In this document: one piece after another, positions 34,897-43,159 of the stretch
Layout: every line of letters starts with the position of its first letter
How positions within the stretch are numbered: position 1 is the first letter of the stretch
DNA from: JANOYY01 sp043720395
GTDB taxonomy: Bacteria > Actinomycetota > Acidimicrobiia > Acidimicrobiales > JANYDT01
Direction: 5' to 3'
Assembly (NCBI GenBank): GCA_043720395.1
Contig: JAYSSR010000081.1
Span: forward strand, 1-64,000
Length of the DNA stretch: 64,000 nt
Notes under the pieces: generated by a model
Database searches by the model: none
What the model was told of the DNA's origin: nothing
The model's input: the letters and a program-made list of their open reading frames with translations, nothing else
Program-made: the position numbers and the translations under genes

Positions 34897-35637
34897 GTGT
34901 CTGACACGCGGGGTGGAGCAGGGAGCGAAGGCGGGCCGGACGAGGGTCGGCTTCGGACGATGCTGCGACCCGCAGTGCTGCTGCTCCTCAAGCAACAAGC
35001 CGGGTACGGCTACGAGCTGATGGAGCGGCTTCGGGAGATTGGCGTCACAGACACCGATCCGGGCGGCCTCTACCGGGTGCTCCGAACGATGGAGGGTGAG
35101 AAGCTTGTCCATTCCGCATGGGTGCCGTCGCGCAAGGGTCCTTCGCGTCGCCGATACTCGCTCACGGCAACTGGCGAGGACGCTCTCCGGCGATCGGCGG
35201 CCACGATGGTCGATCAGCGTCGAACGCTCGGTGAGCTGCTCGGACGTTACCGAGTGCTGCTCTCCGATGAGAACCAGACCCGACAGCGCAAACTGCTGAT
35301 CGTCGACGACGAGTCCGACGTACGTCTGACGCTGTGGGTGCTTTTCGAGCAACGCGGCTGGCACGTCGCAGAAGCAGTCGATGGCGATGGAGCACTCGAC
35401 GCATGCCGAGATGACCCGTTGATGACGGTCGTGCTCGATCACCGGATGCCGGGATCAAGCGGCATCGAGGTCGCCAGCGAACTCCGTGCAACGGGCCACC
35501 TCGGCGCGATCCTGCTGTACTCGGCCTACCTCACCCCCGAGCTTGAAGCAGCTGCCGGCGACCTCGATCTCATTCCGATCGGAAAGACGGACTTCGACGG
35601 CCTGTTCGATGCCGTCGAGCGGGCGGCGGAGGGCTGA
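34897..35637 (+). CDS. PadR-type DNA-binding/receiver fusion protein
   Basis: A 246-residue response regulator with reversed order. Residues about 20-100 form a PadR-like winged helix (LRPAVLLLLKQQ, GYGYELMERLREIG, GGLYRVLRTMEGEKLV, GPSRRRYSLT). Residues about 130-245 form a receiver: acidic VDDES, phospho-Asp D181 in VVLDHRMPG, Thr/Ser in LLYSAYL, Lys in IGKTD. The DNA-binding part resembles the PadR protein at 44939-45325. GTG at 34897 is the likely start; an ATG at 34960 is possible. It lies 75 bases after the kinase gene, so it is the probable partner. Confidence 0.85.
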   Translation: MSDTRGGAGSEGGPDEGRLRTMLRPAVLLLLKQQAGYGYELMERLREIGVTDTDPGGLYRVLRTMEGEKLVHSAWVPSRKGPSRRRYSLTATGEDALRRSAATMVDQRRTLGELLGRYRVLLSDENQTRQRKLLIVDDESDVRLTLWVLFEQRGWHVAEAVDGDGALDACRDDPLMTVVLDHRMPGSSGIEVASELRATGHLGAILLYSAYLTPELEAAAGDLDLIPIGKTDFDGLFDAVERAAEG

Positions 35638-35660
35638 CCCCAAGGGGACGACCGGTAGAT

Positions 35661-35678
35661 GCACTACACATCTAGTGC
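35661..35678. promoter_or_regulatory. Palindrome upstream of the oligopeptide/nickel-type binding protein
   Basis: Perfect arms gcacta (35661-35666) and tagtgc (35673-35678) flank cacatc. It lies 65 bases before the gene start, in a plausible operator position. The controlling protein is unknown. Confidence 0.4.
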
Positions 35679-35742
35679 GGCAGCCGCAGAAGTACGATCC
35701 GCCGGACTCGAGCATCCCCCCGCTGCTCGACGAAGGAGCCCG

Positions 35743-37497
35743 ATGAATCGTCCAGGAGTCATCACATCAAGCGCACGTCACGTTTCGCAGCTACGGCTCA
35801 TTTCCGTCGTGTTGGTTTCGGTGTCGGTCGCCACCACCCCGGTGTCGGCAGTCACGAAGAAGACCACCAAGAAGGTGCCCGCCACTACCGCCGCAACGAC
35901 CACCGCAACGACCACCGCAACGACCACCGCAACCCCGGTGACCACGGCGGCATCGACGATTCCGCCCACCACCAGCGTACCCCGTGGCGGAACCATGGTG
36001 GCGGCCATATCGGCGGACCCGGGCCAGCTCAATCCTGCAATTACCACGTCAGGGGCCGTACATGCCGCATCTGAGCTGATCTATAACGGACTCGTCGAGC
36101 TCGATGAAACCGGGAAGCCGGTTCCAGAACTGGCCGAGAGTTGGACGGTGAACAGCGGCGACTACACGTTCAAGTTGCGCAAAGGTGTGACCTGGCATGA
36201 CGGGCGGCCTTTCACATCGGCAGACGTGAAATTCACCTTCGAGGAAGCACTCGTCAAGTACCACGCCCGAACGAGGGCCTCGCTCGACGGATCCATTTTC
36301 AAGATTGAGACGCCCGACGCGCTCACCGTTGTCTTCCGCTTCTATAAGGCGTATGCGCCGTTTCTCCAGCAGCTCAACGTGACCGAGGCACCGATTCTCC
36401 CCGCACACATTTTTCAGGGCAGCGATCCGACCAGGAACCCGGCGAACGTGAAGCCCATCGGCACCGGCCCGTTCAAGTTCGAGTCCTATCGTGCTGGTGC
36501 CGAAGTTCGACTCAGTGCCAACAAGAACTATTTCAAGGAAGGATTACCGTACCTCGACAGTGTTGTACTTCGAGTCATTCCCGACAACAGCAACGCACTG
36601 ATTGCGCTCGAAGCCGGTGAGGTGGACTTCCTCTACGGGGTCAACGGCGTTGACCTCGAGCGGGCAAAGTCGAACAAGTCGTTCTCAACTCTTGAGACTT
36701 TGGTAAATCCCGGCGGAACGAACTGCATCATTTCGATGAGCTTCAACCTCGACAAGCCAATCTTTGGCGACCAGCGCACGCGTCAGGCCGTTCTCCAGTC
36801 CCTTGACCGCAAGCAGTTTCTCGACCGAATCCTGTTCGGCCAGGGCAAGGTCGCCACGGCACCGATCTCCAGCGGCATCGGCTTCGCACATGCGAAGACG
36901 GTCGCCATGCCGAGCTTCGACCGTACCGCCGCAGCTGCGCTGCTTGACCAGGCCGGCTGGAAACGTGCGGGCTCCGGCACGCGTGCGGCCGACAACGTCG
37001 CAGGTATAAAGGACGGCACAGCGCTGCGATTCCGCTTTCTTGGCATGCCTGCGTTTTCGCAATACGGTCAGCTCGTGAAGGCACAGCTTGGGGAACTCGG
37101 CATCGACGTGCAGTTGGAGACGCTCGACCCCGCGCCCTTCGCGGATCGCATCTTTGTCCGGAGAGACTTCGACACCAACGTCATCAGCTACTGCAACGGC
37201 ACGGACCCCGAGATCGGTGTGCGGCGCATGTATGACTCGGCCCAGATTGGCCCGGTGTCATTCTCCAACTCCTCGGCGTACCGCAGTGGCACGGTGACCA
37301 AGTTGTTCGAGGACGCCGTAACCGCGGGAAGCCTGCCGGCACGGGGCGCGATCTACCGAAAGATCCAGGACATCCTGGTCCAGGACCTTCCGTATATCTG
37401 GCTCGTCGAAACGTCCGGAACCCGCGTCTTCCGCGCAGGATGTACCGGGATCACCGAGTCCGGCCACTTCGCCGAGGCGGCAAGCTGTAAGAAGTGA
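35743..37497 (+). CDS. Oligopeptide/nickel-type ABC substrate-binding protein (family 5)
   Basis: A 584-residue extracytoplasmic solute-binding protein of the DppA/OppA/NikA superfamily. A signal peptide (LRLISVVLVSVSVATTPVSA) is followed by a Lys/Thr-rich linker built from tandem repeats. Family motifs then follow: LNPAITTSGAVHAASELIYN, ESWTVNSGDYTFKLRKGV, WHDGRPFTSADVKFTFE and IGTGPFKFESY. Ligands in this family range from peptides to nickel chelates. The position between hydrogenase clusters makes nickel supply attractive, but that is inference. ATG at 35743 follows aaggag. It has two permease partners. Confidence 0.9.
   Translation: MNRPGVITSSARHVSQLRLISVVLVSVSVATTPVSAVTKKTTKKVPATTAATTTATTTATTTATPVTTAASTIPPTTSVPRGGTMVAAISADPGQLNPAITTSGAVHAASELIYNGLVELDETGKPVPELAESWTVNSGDYTFKLRKGVTWHDGRPFTSADVKFTFEEALVKYHARTRASLDGSIFKIETPDALTVVFRFYKAYAPFLQQLNVTEAPILPAHIFQGSDPTRNPANVKPIGTGPFKFESYRAGAEVRLSANKNYFKEGLPYLDSVVLRVIPDNSNALIALEAGEVDFLYGVNGVDLERAKSNKSFSTLETLVNPGGTNCIISMSFNLDKPIFGDQRTRQAVLQSLDRKQFLDRILFGQGKVATAPISSGIGFAHAKTVAMPSFDRTAAAALLDQAGWKRAGSGTRAADNVAGIKDGTALRFRFLGMPAFSQYGQLVKAQLGELGIDVQLETLDPAPFADRIFVRRDFDTNVISYCNGTDPEIGVRRMYDSAQIGPVSFSNSSAYRSGTVTKLFEDAVTAGSLPARGAIYRKIQDILVQDLPYIWLVETSGTRVFRAGCTGITESGHFAEAASCKK
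35891..35926. repeat. 12-bp tandem repeat in the binding-protein linker
   Basis: The unit ccgcaacgacca occurs three times in succession, with a partial fourth. It encodes Thr/Ala-rich repeats in the mature N-terminal linker, so length change would alter only the tether. Confidence 0.8.
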
Positions 37498-37555
37498 TCC
37501 GCCCCTGTCGTTCGCGGTGCTGTGAGGTGCCGCAGTAAATGATCGTGAGCAGTAC

Positions 37556-38545
37556 ATGAGTGCTGCGGTCGGGGCGAAGTACGCCGCACGGAGGCTCGCG
37601 CTCGCGGTTCCAACCGCGGGCGCAGTCGTCACGCTGTCCTTCGCGCTGATCCATCTGGCACCCGGCGATCCCGTCGTCGCGATCGCTGGCGACGGGGGGA
37701 ACGAGGCGTATTACGCCGCGACTCGAACACGGTTTGGGCTCGACCGACCCGTGCTCGTGCAGTTCGGCACCTACGTCAGCCGGCTCCTGCGCGGCGACCT
37801 CGGACAGTCGTACCTTCAGGGACAACCGGTACGCACGCTGATCGCGCAGCGACTTCCGGCGACGCTCCTGCTCACGGGAACGGCACTGCTCGTTTCGACG
37901 CTGATCGGTGTTGGGGTCGGTATGTACGCCGCGTCGCGACGTGGCCGTCCGGGAGATCTTGCGGTCAGCACCACATCGATTCTGCTGTTTGCCACGCCCT
38001 CGTTCTGGCTCGGTCAACTGGCAATCCTGTGGCTTGCCCTGCGGACCGGCTGGTTCCCTGTGCAAGGCATGACCGATGCGCGCAACGTCCAGACCGGTTG
38101 GCGAGCGTCGCTGGACATCGCTCATCACCTCGCATTACCCGTCACGATTCTTGCTGCACAGGAGATTGCGGCGGTTGCCCGACTTTTGCGGTCCGGACTC
38201 GTGAGCGAACTCGAGAGTGCGCACGTGCTCATGGCCCGATCGAAGGGTTTACGTGAGCGCACGGTCTACGTTCGCCACGCGCTTCGACGGCCATTGCTGC
38301 CGGTGCTCGCGATCGTCGGTGGACGCCTCGGGCAGATCTTGTCCGGTACCGTTGTCGTCGAGATCGTGTTCGGCTGGCCGGGCGTCGGCCGCCTGTTGCT
38401 GAGCGCAATGCAGGGCCGTGACATCCCGGTCGTGATGGGTGTGTTCCTGCTGACTGCCGCCACCGTGATCGTGGCGAACCTCGTCGTCGATCTTGTCAGC
38501 GCGCGCCTCGATCCGCTCATCGGCAGACAGCGCTTCGGCCGATGA
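37556..38545 (+). CDS. Oligopeptide/nickel-type ABC transporter permease (DppB-like)
   Basis: A 329-residue permease of the DppB/NikB class with six hydrophobic segments. Class motifs: IHLAPGDPVVAIAGDGG, FGLDRPVLVQFGTYVSRLLRGDLGQSY (N-terminal loop) and ILAAQEIAAVARLLRSGL with ARSKGLRERTVYVRHALRRPLLPV (ATPase contact loop), then VVVEIVFGWPGVGRLLLSAM. ATG at 37556. Its stop overlaps the next gene (ATGA). Confidence 0.92.
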   Translation: MSAAVGAKYAARRLALAVPTAGAVVTLSFALIHLAPGDPVVAIAGDGGNEAYYAATRTRFGLDRPVLVQFGTYVSRLLRGDLGQSYLQGQPVRTLIAQRLPATLLLTGTALLVSTLIGVGVGMYAASRRGRPGDLAVSTTSILLFATPSFWLGQLAILWLALRTGWFPVQGMTDARNVQTGWRASLDIAHHLALPVTILAAQEIAAVARLLRSGLVSELESAHVLMARSKGLRERTVYVRHALRRPLLPVLAIVGGRLGQILSGTVVVEIVFGWPGVGRLLLSAMQGRDIPVVMGVFLLTAATVIVANLVVDLVSARLDPLIGRQRFGR

Positions 38546-39411
38546 GCCTGACCGTCGATGACCTCGCACCCGACCTCGCACCGACGCCGAGGGAGCAATC
38601 CGCGTTCGGACGAGTCGTCGCTCGACCTGCAGGGTTGGTTGGCCTTCTCGGCACCCTTCTCGTTCTGGGGGTCGGAGCGTTCGCAGGCTCGCTCGCGCCG
38701 AACAAACCGTTCGCACTCGTCGCGCCGCCGCTCGCGTCGCCGAGTCGCGCGTTCCTCATGGGCAGCGACGCGCTCGGCCATGATCTGTTCTCGCAGGTCG
38801 TGCACGGGGCCCGAAGCTCGTTGCTGATCGCAAGCGTCGTCGCCGGTTGCGTGCTGCTCGTCGGAACAACGGTCGGCCTGGTGGCAGGTGCGACGCGGAA
38901 CTGGGTCGACGACGCGCTCATGCGTACAGCCGAGGTCGTGCAGATCGTTCCGCGGTTCTTCCTCGCATTGGTCGTGAGCGCGATCTTCGGCCCCGGCACG
39001 GTCAAGTTGGCGTTGCTCCTCGGCGTCACCAGCTGGCCGGCGCTCGCTCGGATCGTTCGAGCCGAGACGCAATCCATCGTCGAACGAGACTTCGTGCTCG
39101 CTGCCCGTTCGATCGGTGCCACTCGAAGCCGAATCCTGTGGCGAGAGGTGCTGCCGAACGTTGTCCCGACGACCTTTGCCTACCTGGGCCTTGTCGTCGC
39201 GCAGGCCATGCTGATCGAAGCGGGAATCGGCTTTCTCGGACTGGGCGATCCCAACTCGGTGAGCTGGGGCCAACTTGCCGGTGAGGCTCAGCGCTTCCTG
39301 CGCGTCGCATGGTGGTTGCCGGTCTTCCCCGGCGCATGTATCGCCTTCACGGTTCTGTCGCTCAACCTCCTCGGCGACGCCCTCGCCGACGTCGTCGCGC
39401 GTCGCGATTGA
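38542..39411 (+). CDS. Oligopeptide/nickel-type ABC transporter permease (DppC-like)
   Basis: A 289-residue permease of the DppC/NikC class. Motifs: FLMGSDALGHDLFSQVVHGA, the coupling loop AETQSIVERDFVLAARSIGA, LPNVVPTTFAYLGLVVAQAM and FLGLGDPNSVSWGQL. The ATG overlaps the DppB-like stop by four bases. No ATP-binding gene follows, so the ATPases must be encoded elsewhere or shared. Confidence 0.92.
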   Translation: MSLTVDDLAPDLAPTPREQSAFGRVVARPAGLVGLLGTLLVLGVGAFAGSLAPNKPFALVAPPLASPSRAFLMGSDALGHDLFSQVVHGARSSLLIASVVAGCVLLVGTTVGLVAGATRNWVDDALMRTAEVVQIVPRFFLALVVSAIFGPGTVKLALLLGVTSWPALARIVRAETQSIVERDFVLAARSIGATRSRILWREVLPNVVPTTFAYLGLVVAQAMLIEAGIGFLGLGDPNSVSWGQLAGEAQRFLRVAWWLPVFPGACIAFTVLSLNLLGDALADVVARRD

Positions 39412-39716
39412 CTGACGTGACTTCGCTGGTCCGTGACCGAAATCGGTGACCGAACCCCGTCGGCTGGGTTGACCGGTGCGACAATTCCACACCAGCGTAT
39501 GATCGCCACCCTCCTGAGTGTGGATTTTCGCCAGCCGTGTGGATTCTCGCAATGCTCCGGTCGCGAAGCTACGACGTCCGCCTCGCATCGGTGAACTAGT
39601 CCGAACTAGTCCGAGCCGGATTCGCACAGCTGCCAAGGGTGCAAAAGCGCGCGCCGCCCTGGTTCCGAACGTATGTCGGGAGCTGACTTGTCACGTTCCA
39701 CGGGTACGCTGTTGTC
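39412..39716. other. Intergenic stretch with short direct repeats
   Basis: About 305 bases without a supported gene. It contains the duplicated unit gtgtggattytcgc (39518-39531 and 39537-39550) and two adjacent copies of gaactagtcc (39593-39612). A promoter for the small gene pair must lie near its 3' end. I see no terminator with a clear stem and T-run. Confidence 0.5.
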
Positions 39717-39896
39717 ATGACGCGAAAGGTATGGACGGCCGCCCAACTTGAAACGATGACCCCTTCAGAACAGGACGCGATCTTTCAGGCAAGCATCATT
39801 CGCGACCTCGACGAGGTGCCCCGCGAGTTCCTCGATCGCATACGTGCGAGAGCGGCGGAACACATCGCAAGAACCGAAGCACCCACGACGAATTGA
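39717..39896 (+). CDS. Small hypothetical protein, antitoxin-like position
   Basis: A 59-residue basic/acidic helical protein (TRKVWTAAQLETMTPSEQDA then LDEVPREFLDRIRARAAEHI). The length, and the four-base TTGA overlap with the next small gene, resemble the antitoxin gene of a type II pair, where a short helical protein precedes a compact toxin. No known antitoxin motif is recognised, so this is position-based only. Confidence 0.45.
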   Translation: MTRKVWTAAQLETMTPSEQDAIFQASIIRDLDEVPREFLDRIRARAAEHIARTEAPTTN

Positions 39897-40201
39897 GCAG
39901 CGACCGCCTACGCGTTCGCGCGACTGCGGGATTCTTCCGAGACCTCGATCGACAACTTTCCTCGGAACGCGGTCCGAATGGAGAACCGTCAACGAGCGAT
40001 TTCCAGTCGTACGAACTGCTCCGAGTCGTCGAGACGTTTGCGATTGAATTTCACAACCTCCCTGAGCTGATACCTGGACGTGCTGACTACCGGCTACTGA
40101 TCGCGTCTGGCACGATCGTGCATGCATTTTCCGTGCTCGCTCAGCTTGCCCCGGATGGAGCCGTCGAACTCGTACAGCTCATAATCGATGTCTATCCGTG
40201 A
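39893..40201 (+). CDS. Small hypothetical protein, toxin-like position
   Basis: A 102-residue protein starting at TTG 39893, overlapping the preceding small gene by four bases. The start LRVRATAGFFRDLDRQL resembles the first helix of RelE/ParE-like toxins (xxFxRDLxxL), but the remaining sequence (FAIEFHNLPELIPGRADYRL, LAPDGAVELVQLIIDVYP) shows no catalytic motif that I recognise. It could also be an unrelated small domain protein. Confidence 0.45.
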   Translation: MSSDRLRVRATAGFFRDLDRQLSSERGPNGEPSTSDFQSYELLRVVETFAIEFHNLPELIPGRADYRLLIASGTIVHAFSVLAQLAPDGAVELVQLIIDVYP

Positions 40202-40216
40202 ATCGCCCTGGGATCC

Positions 40217-40236
40217 GAGTTAGTACGAGTTAGTAC
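40217..40236. repeat. 10-bp tandem repeat before the hyp operon end
   Basis: gagttagtac is duplicated in tandem in the short gap between the small gene pair and the hypE stop. Confidence 0.6.
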
Positions 40237-40296
40237 CGCAGCAACAACAACTCCTCGCAACCGGAGTAAATCGCAGGTGTTTGATCTCGACCGGTC

Positions 40297-41394
40297 TCAA
40301 CAGATGCGCGGGAGTGGGTCACCGACGAGCAGGTCGACGATGCGGGTGCCGCCGAATGCTGTGCGGACCATGACGATGCGCGACGGTTCGGCGGTCACTT
40401 CACCGATGAGCGCAGCGTCACGACCGAGCGGGTGGGACCTCAGGGCAGCGAGCGCGGCGTCGGTCTCGGATGGCGGCACGATCACGACAACCTTGCCCTC
40501 GTTCGCGACGTAGAGCGGGTCGATGCCGAGCAGGTCACACGCGCCCACGACCGCTGGAGCGACCGGAATCGAACGTTCATCAAGCGTCACAGAAAGGTCG
40601 TTGGCACGCACGAGCTCATTGAGCGCGCTGGCAAGGCCCCCGCGGGTCGGGTCACGCATCCAGCGGACGTTCGGTGCCGCCGCGAGCAAAGCAGCGACGA
40701 GCCCGTTGAGCGGCGCGCAGTCGGACTCGATGTCAGCCTCCAACGCGAGGTCGCCGCGGGCAAGTAGAACCGCCATGCCGTGGTCACCGAGACGCCCGGA
40801 GACCAGCACCTGATCGCCCACCCGCACGTGCTCCGCGCCGAGCGGAAGATCGTAGGCGCGCGTACCAATTCCTGTGGTCGTGATGTAGCAGCCGTCAGCG
40901 GCACCACGCTCCACCACCTTCGTGTCGCCGGTCACGATGCGGACGCCGCTTGCTCGCGCCATGTCCGCGATGTCGGCCACGATCGAGCGGAGTTCGCCGA
41001 CCGCCAGTCCCTCTTCGAGCACAAACGCGACCGACAACCACCGCGGCTTTGCACCCATCATGGCCAAGTCGTTCACCGTGCCGCACACCGCCAACGTGCC
41101 GATCGAGCCGCCCGGAAATCGCCTCGGCCGTACGACGAACGAGTCCGTGGTCATCACCAAAGCGCCGACGCCGACCGCCCCACCTCGCGCGTCGAAAAGA
41201 CCGTCGAGCGACAGGACCGCACCGTCGTCGGCGCGCGACAGCTCAGCGTCATCGAAGGCAGGCCGGAACACCGCGTCGAGCAGCGCCTCGCCCGCCGAGC
41301 CGCCCGCACCATGGGCCATCGTGACGACCTCGTCGGAGAAGCGCGAACGGGAACGCCTGCGTATCGGAGCCCCGCCCGGACCCTCAACGGTCAT
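40297..41394 (-). CDS. hypE: Hydrogenase expression/formation protein HypE
   Basis: HypE, 365 residues, dehydrates a HypF-carbamoylated Cys to thiocyanate, giving the CN ligands of the NiFe site. The acceptor Cys is C-terminal (PRIC), as required. N-terminal HGAGGSAGEALLDAVFRPAF, ADDGAVL, TTDSFVVRPRRFPGGSIG and GDTKVVERG match the AIR-synthase-like fold. The ATG at 41394 overlaps the hypD stop (ATGA). It is the last gene of the eleven-gene minus-strand operon. Note that hypF is not in the window. Confidence 0.96.
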   Translation of the reverse strand: MTVEGPGGAPIRRRSRSRFSDEVVTMAHGAGGSAGEALLDAVFRPAFDDAELSRADDGAVLSLDGLFDARGGAVGVGALVMTTDSFVVRPRRFPGGSIGTLAVCGTVNDLAMMGAKPRWLSVAFVLEEGLAVGELRSIVADIADMARASGVRIVTGDTKVVERGAADGCYITTTGIGTRAYDLPLGAEHVRVGDQVLVSGRLGDHGMAVLLARGDLALEADIESDCAPLNGLVAALLAAAPNVRWMRDPTRGGLASALNELVRANDLSVTLDERSIPVAPAVVGACDLLGIDPLYVANEGKVVVIVPPSETDAALAALRSHPLGRDAALIGEVTAEPSRIVMVRTAFGGTRIVDLLVGDPLPRIC

Positions 41395-42515
41395 ACCGCG
41401 CGGACCGGAATCGTGCGCCGCTGCGACAGTCGCCCGTAGTTGTAGAACGCCGCGCACGCACCCTCGGACGACACCATGCACGTGCCGATCGGTGTCTGCG
41501 GGGTGCACGCCGTTCCGAAGACCTTGCACTCCCACGGGCGGATGGCACCCTTCAGCACCTCCCCGCACTGGCATGCCTTCGGGTCGGCAATCCGTATGCC
41601 CGGCACCGCGAACCGCAGCTCGGTATCGAACTCCGCGTAGTTGTCGTTGAGCCGAAGACCCGATTGCGGAATGAAGCCGAGACCGCGCCACTCGAAGTGC
41701 TGACGCAGAGCGAACACCTCGGCGAGGATCGCCAGCGCCCTCGCGTTGCCTTCCGGTGGAACAGCGCGGGCGTACTGATTCTCGACTCCGCACCGTCCGT
41801 CGCGACGCTGGGCGAGCAGCATCGAAACGCCCTGGAGGATGTCGAGCGGCTCGAACCCGCTCACCACGATCGGCTTCCCGTAACGCTCGCTCACGAATCG
41901 GAACGGCTCAAGTCCCACGACCATCGCGACGTGACCCGGGCCGAGGAACCCGTGGAGCTCCAAGCCAGGACTGTCGAGGATCGCCATCAGCGGCGGGACG
42001 ATCGTGACGTGATTGCAGAACACCGAGAAGTTTCGGACGCCGTCGCGCTTCGCATTGCGCAACGTGATCGCCGTCGATGGCGCAGTCGTCTCGAACCCGA
42101 CGGCGAAGAACACGACCTCGCGATCACGATTGCGTTTCGCCAGTTCCAGGGCGTCGAGTGGCGAGTACACCATGCGGACGTCCGCTCCTCGCGCCTTCGC
42201 TTCGAGCAGCGTCGACCGACTGCCGGGCACGCGGAGCATGTCGCCGAACGTCGTGAAGATCACGTTGGCGGTTTCGGCGACGGCGATCGCGTCGTCGACG
42301 CGACCCATCGGGATCACACACACCGGGCACCCGGGACCGTGCACGAGCTCAATGTTCTCGGGCAGGATCTGCTCGATACCGTGCCGATAGATGGTGTGCG
42401 TGTGGCCCCCGCAGACCTCCATGAACTTCACCGGCTCGTCGCCAGCGAGCGCCTCGATCTGCGCGAGCGCGAGCTTTGCAACGGCCGGGTCGCGGTACTC
42501 GTCGACAAACTTCAA
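41391..42515 (-). CDS. hypD: Hydrogenase formation protein HypD
   Basis: HypD, 374 residues, assembles the Fe(CN)2CO unit with HypC. Motifs: CGGHTHTIYRHGI, HGPGCPVCVIP, FGDMLRVPGS, VGFETTAPSTA, and the C-terminal [4Fe-4S] region with KACQCGEVL, WECKVFGTACTPQTPIGTC and SSEGACAA. The start is a TTG at 42515, overlapping the SIS-protein stop by four bases (TTGA); the frame upstream continues without homology. No frame damage. Confidence 0.96.
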   Translation of the reverse strand: MKFVDEYRDPAVAKLALAQIEALAGDEPVKFMEVCGGHTHTIYRHGIEQILPENIELVHGPGCPVCVIPMGRVDDAIAVAETANVIFTTFGDMLRVPGSRSTLLEAKARGADVRMVYSPLDALELAKRNRDREVVFFAVGFETTAPSTAITLRNAKRDGVRNFSVFCNHVTIVPPLMAILDSPGLELHGFLGPGHVAMVVGLEPFRFVSERYGKPIVVSGFEPLDILQGVSMLLAQRRDGRCGVENQYARAVPPEGNARALAILAEVFALRQHFEWRGLGFIPQSGLRLNDNYAEFDTELRFAVPGIRIADPKACQCGEVLKGAIRPWECKVFGTACTPQTPIGTCMVSSEGACAAFYNYGRLSQRRTIPVRAV

Positions 42516-43159
42516 GACGCCAGTCCTTCGCTCATCGCCGCGTGGACTCGCCGCACGAGTTCGCCGCACAGTGCGCCCTGTGCCTCCTGGATTCGATGGA
42601 CGCTCGACGAATCGACATGCAGGCAAACGTCGACATCGGGGTTCTGCTGGAGGCTCGCACCTCCATATCCGGCGAACGCGATCGTTGTCGCACCGACACG
42701 GCGCGCCGCACCGAGGGCGGCAAGGACGTTCGCCGAGGTACCGCTCGTGGTGAACCCTGCGACCACATCGCCCACTACGGCAAACGTCTCGACCTGGCGC
42801 CCAAACATCCGGGACGCTCCCACGTCATTTGCCAGCGCCGACAACACCGCTGGGTCGAGCAGCGACCGGGCATGGACCCAAGACCCCAGGAGGCGTACGA
42901 ACCGGTCGGCGTCACAGGCGCTGCCACCGTTGCCGAGTGCGAGGATCTGATTGCCCGTCGATGTCGCCTGCACGATCAGCGCTGCCGCCCGATCGAGATC
43001 CGAGTCGTTCGCACGGAGGGTCGCTGCATCGAGGGCGACACCGACGTTCCAACTCGTGCGGGCAGCGTCCACGAGTTCACTGAACGCTGACTCGGCAAGG
43101 GCACCGCTTGGGCTCGGCGGCGCAGCGAGATGCGGATAGAGGAACGACGACCCGCTCAT
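42512..43159 (-). CDS. SIS-domain protein in hydrogenase operon (GmhA-like)
   Basis: A 215-residue phosphoheptose-isomerase-like (GmhA) SIS protein: ILALGNGGSACDADRFVRLL, FTTSGTSANVLAALGAARRV and TIAFAGYGGASL match SIS loops. GmhA acts on sedoheptulose 7-phosphate, but the location inside a hydrogenase maturation operon suggests another use, such as a ligand precursor or a scaffold. The starting ATG at 43159 overlaps the upstream stop (ATGA). Function not settled. Confidence 0.75.
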   Translation of the reverse strand: MSGSSFLYPHLAAPPSPSGALAESAFSELVDAARTSWNVGVALDAATLRANDSDLDRAAALIVQATSTGNQILALGNGGSACDADRFVRLLGSWVHARSLLDPAVLSALANDVGASRMFGRQVETFAVVGDVVAGFTTSGTSANVLAALGAARRVGATTIAFAGYGGASLQQNPDVDVCLHVDSSSVHRIQEAQGALCGELVRRVHAAMSEGLAS

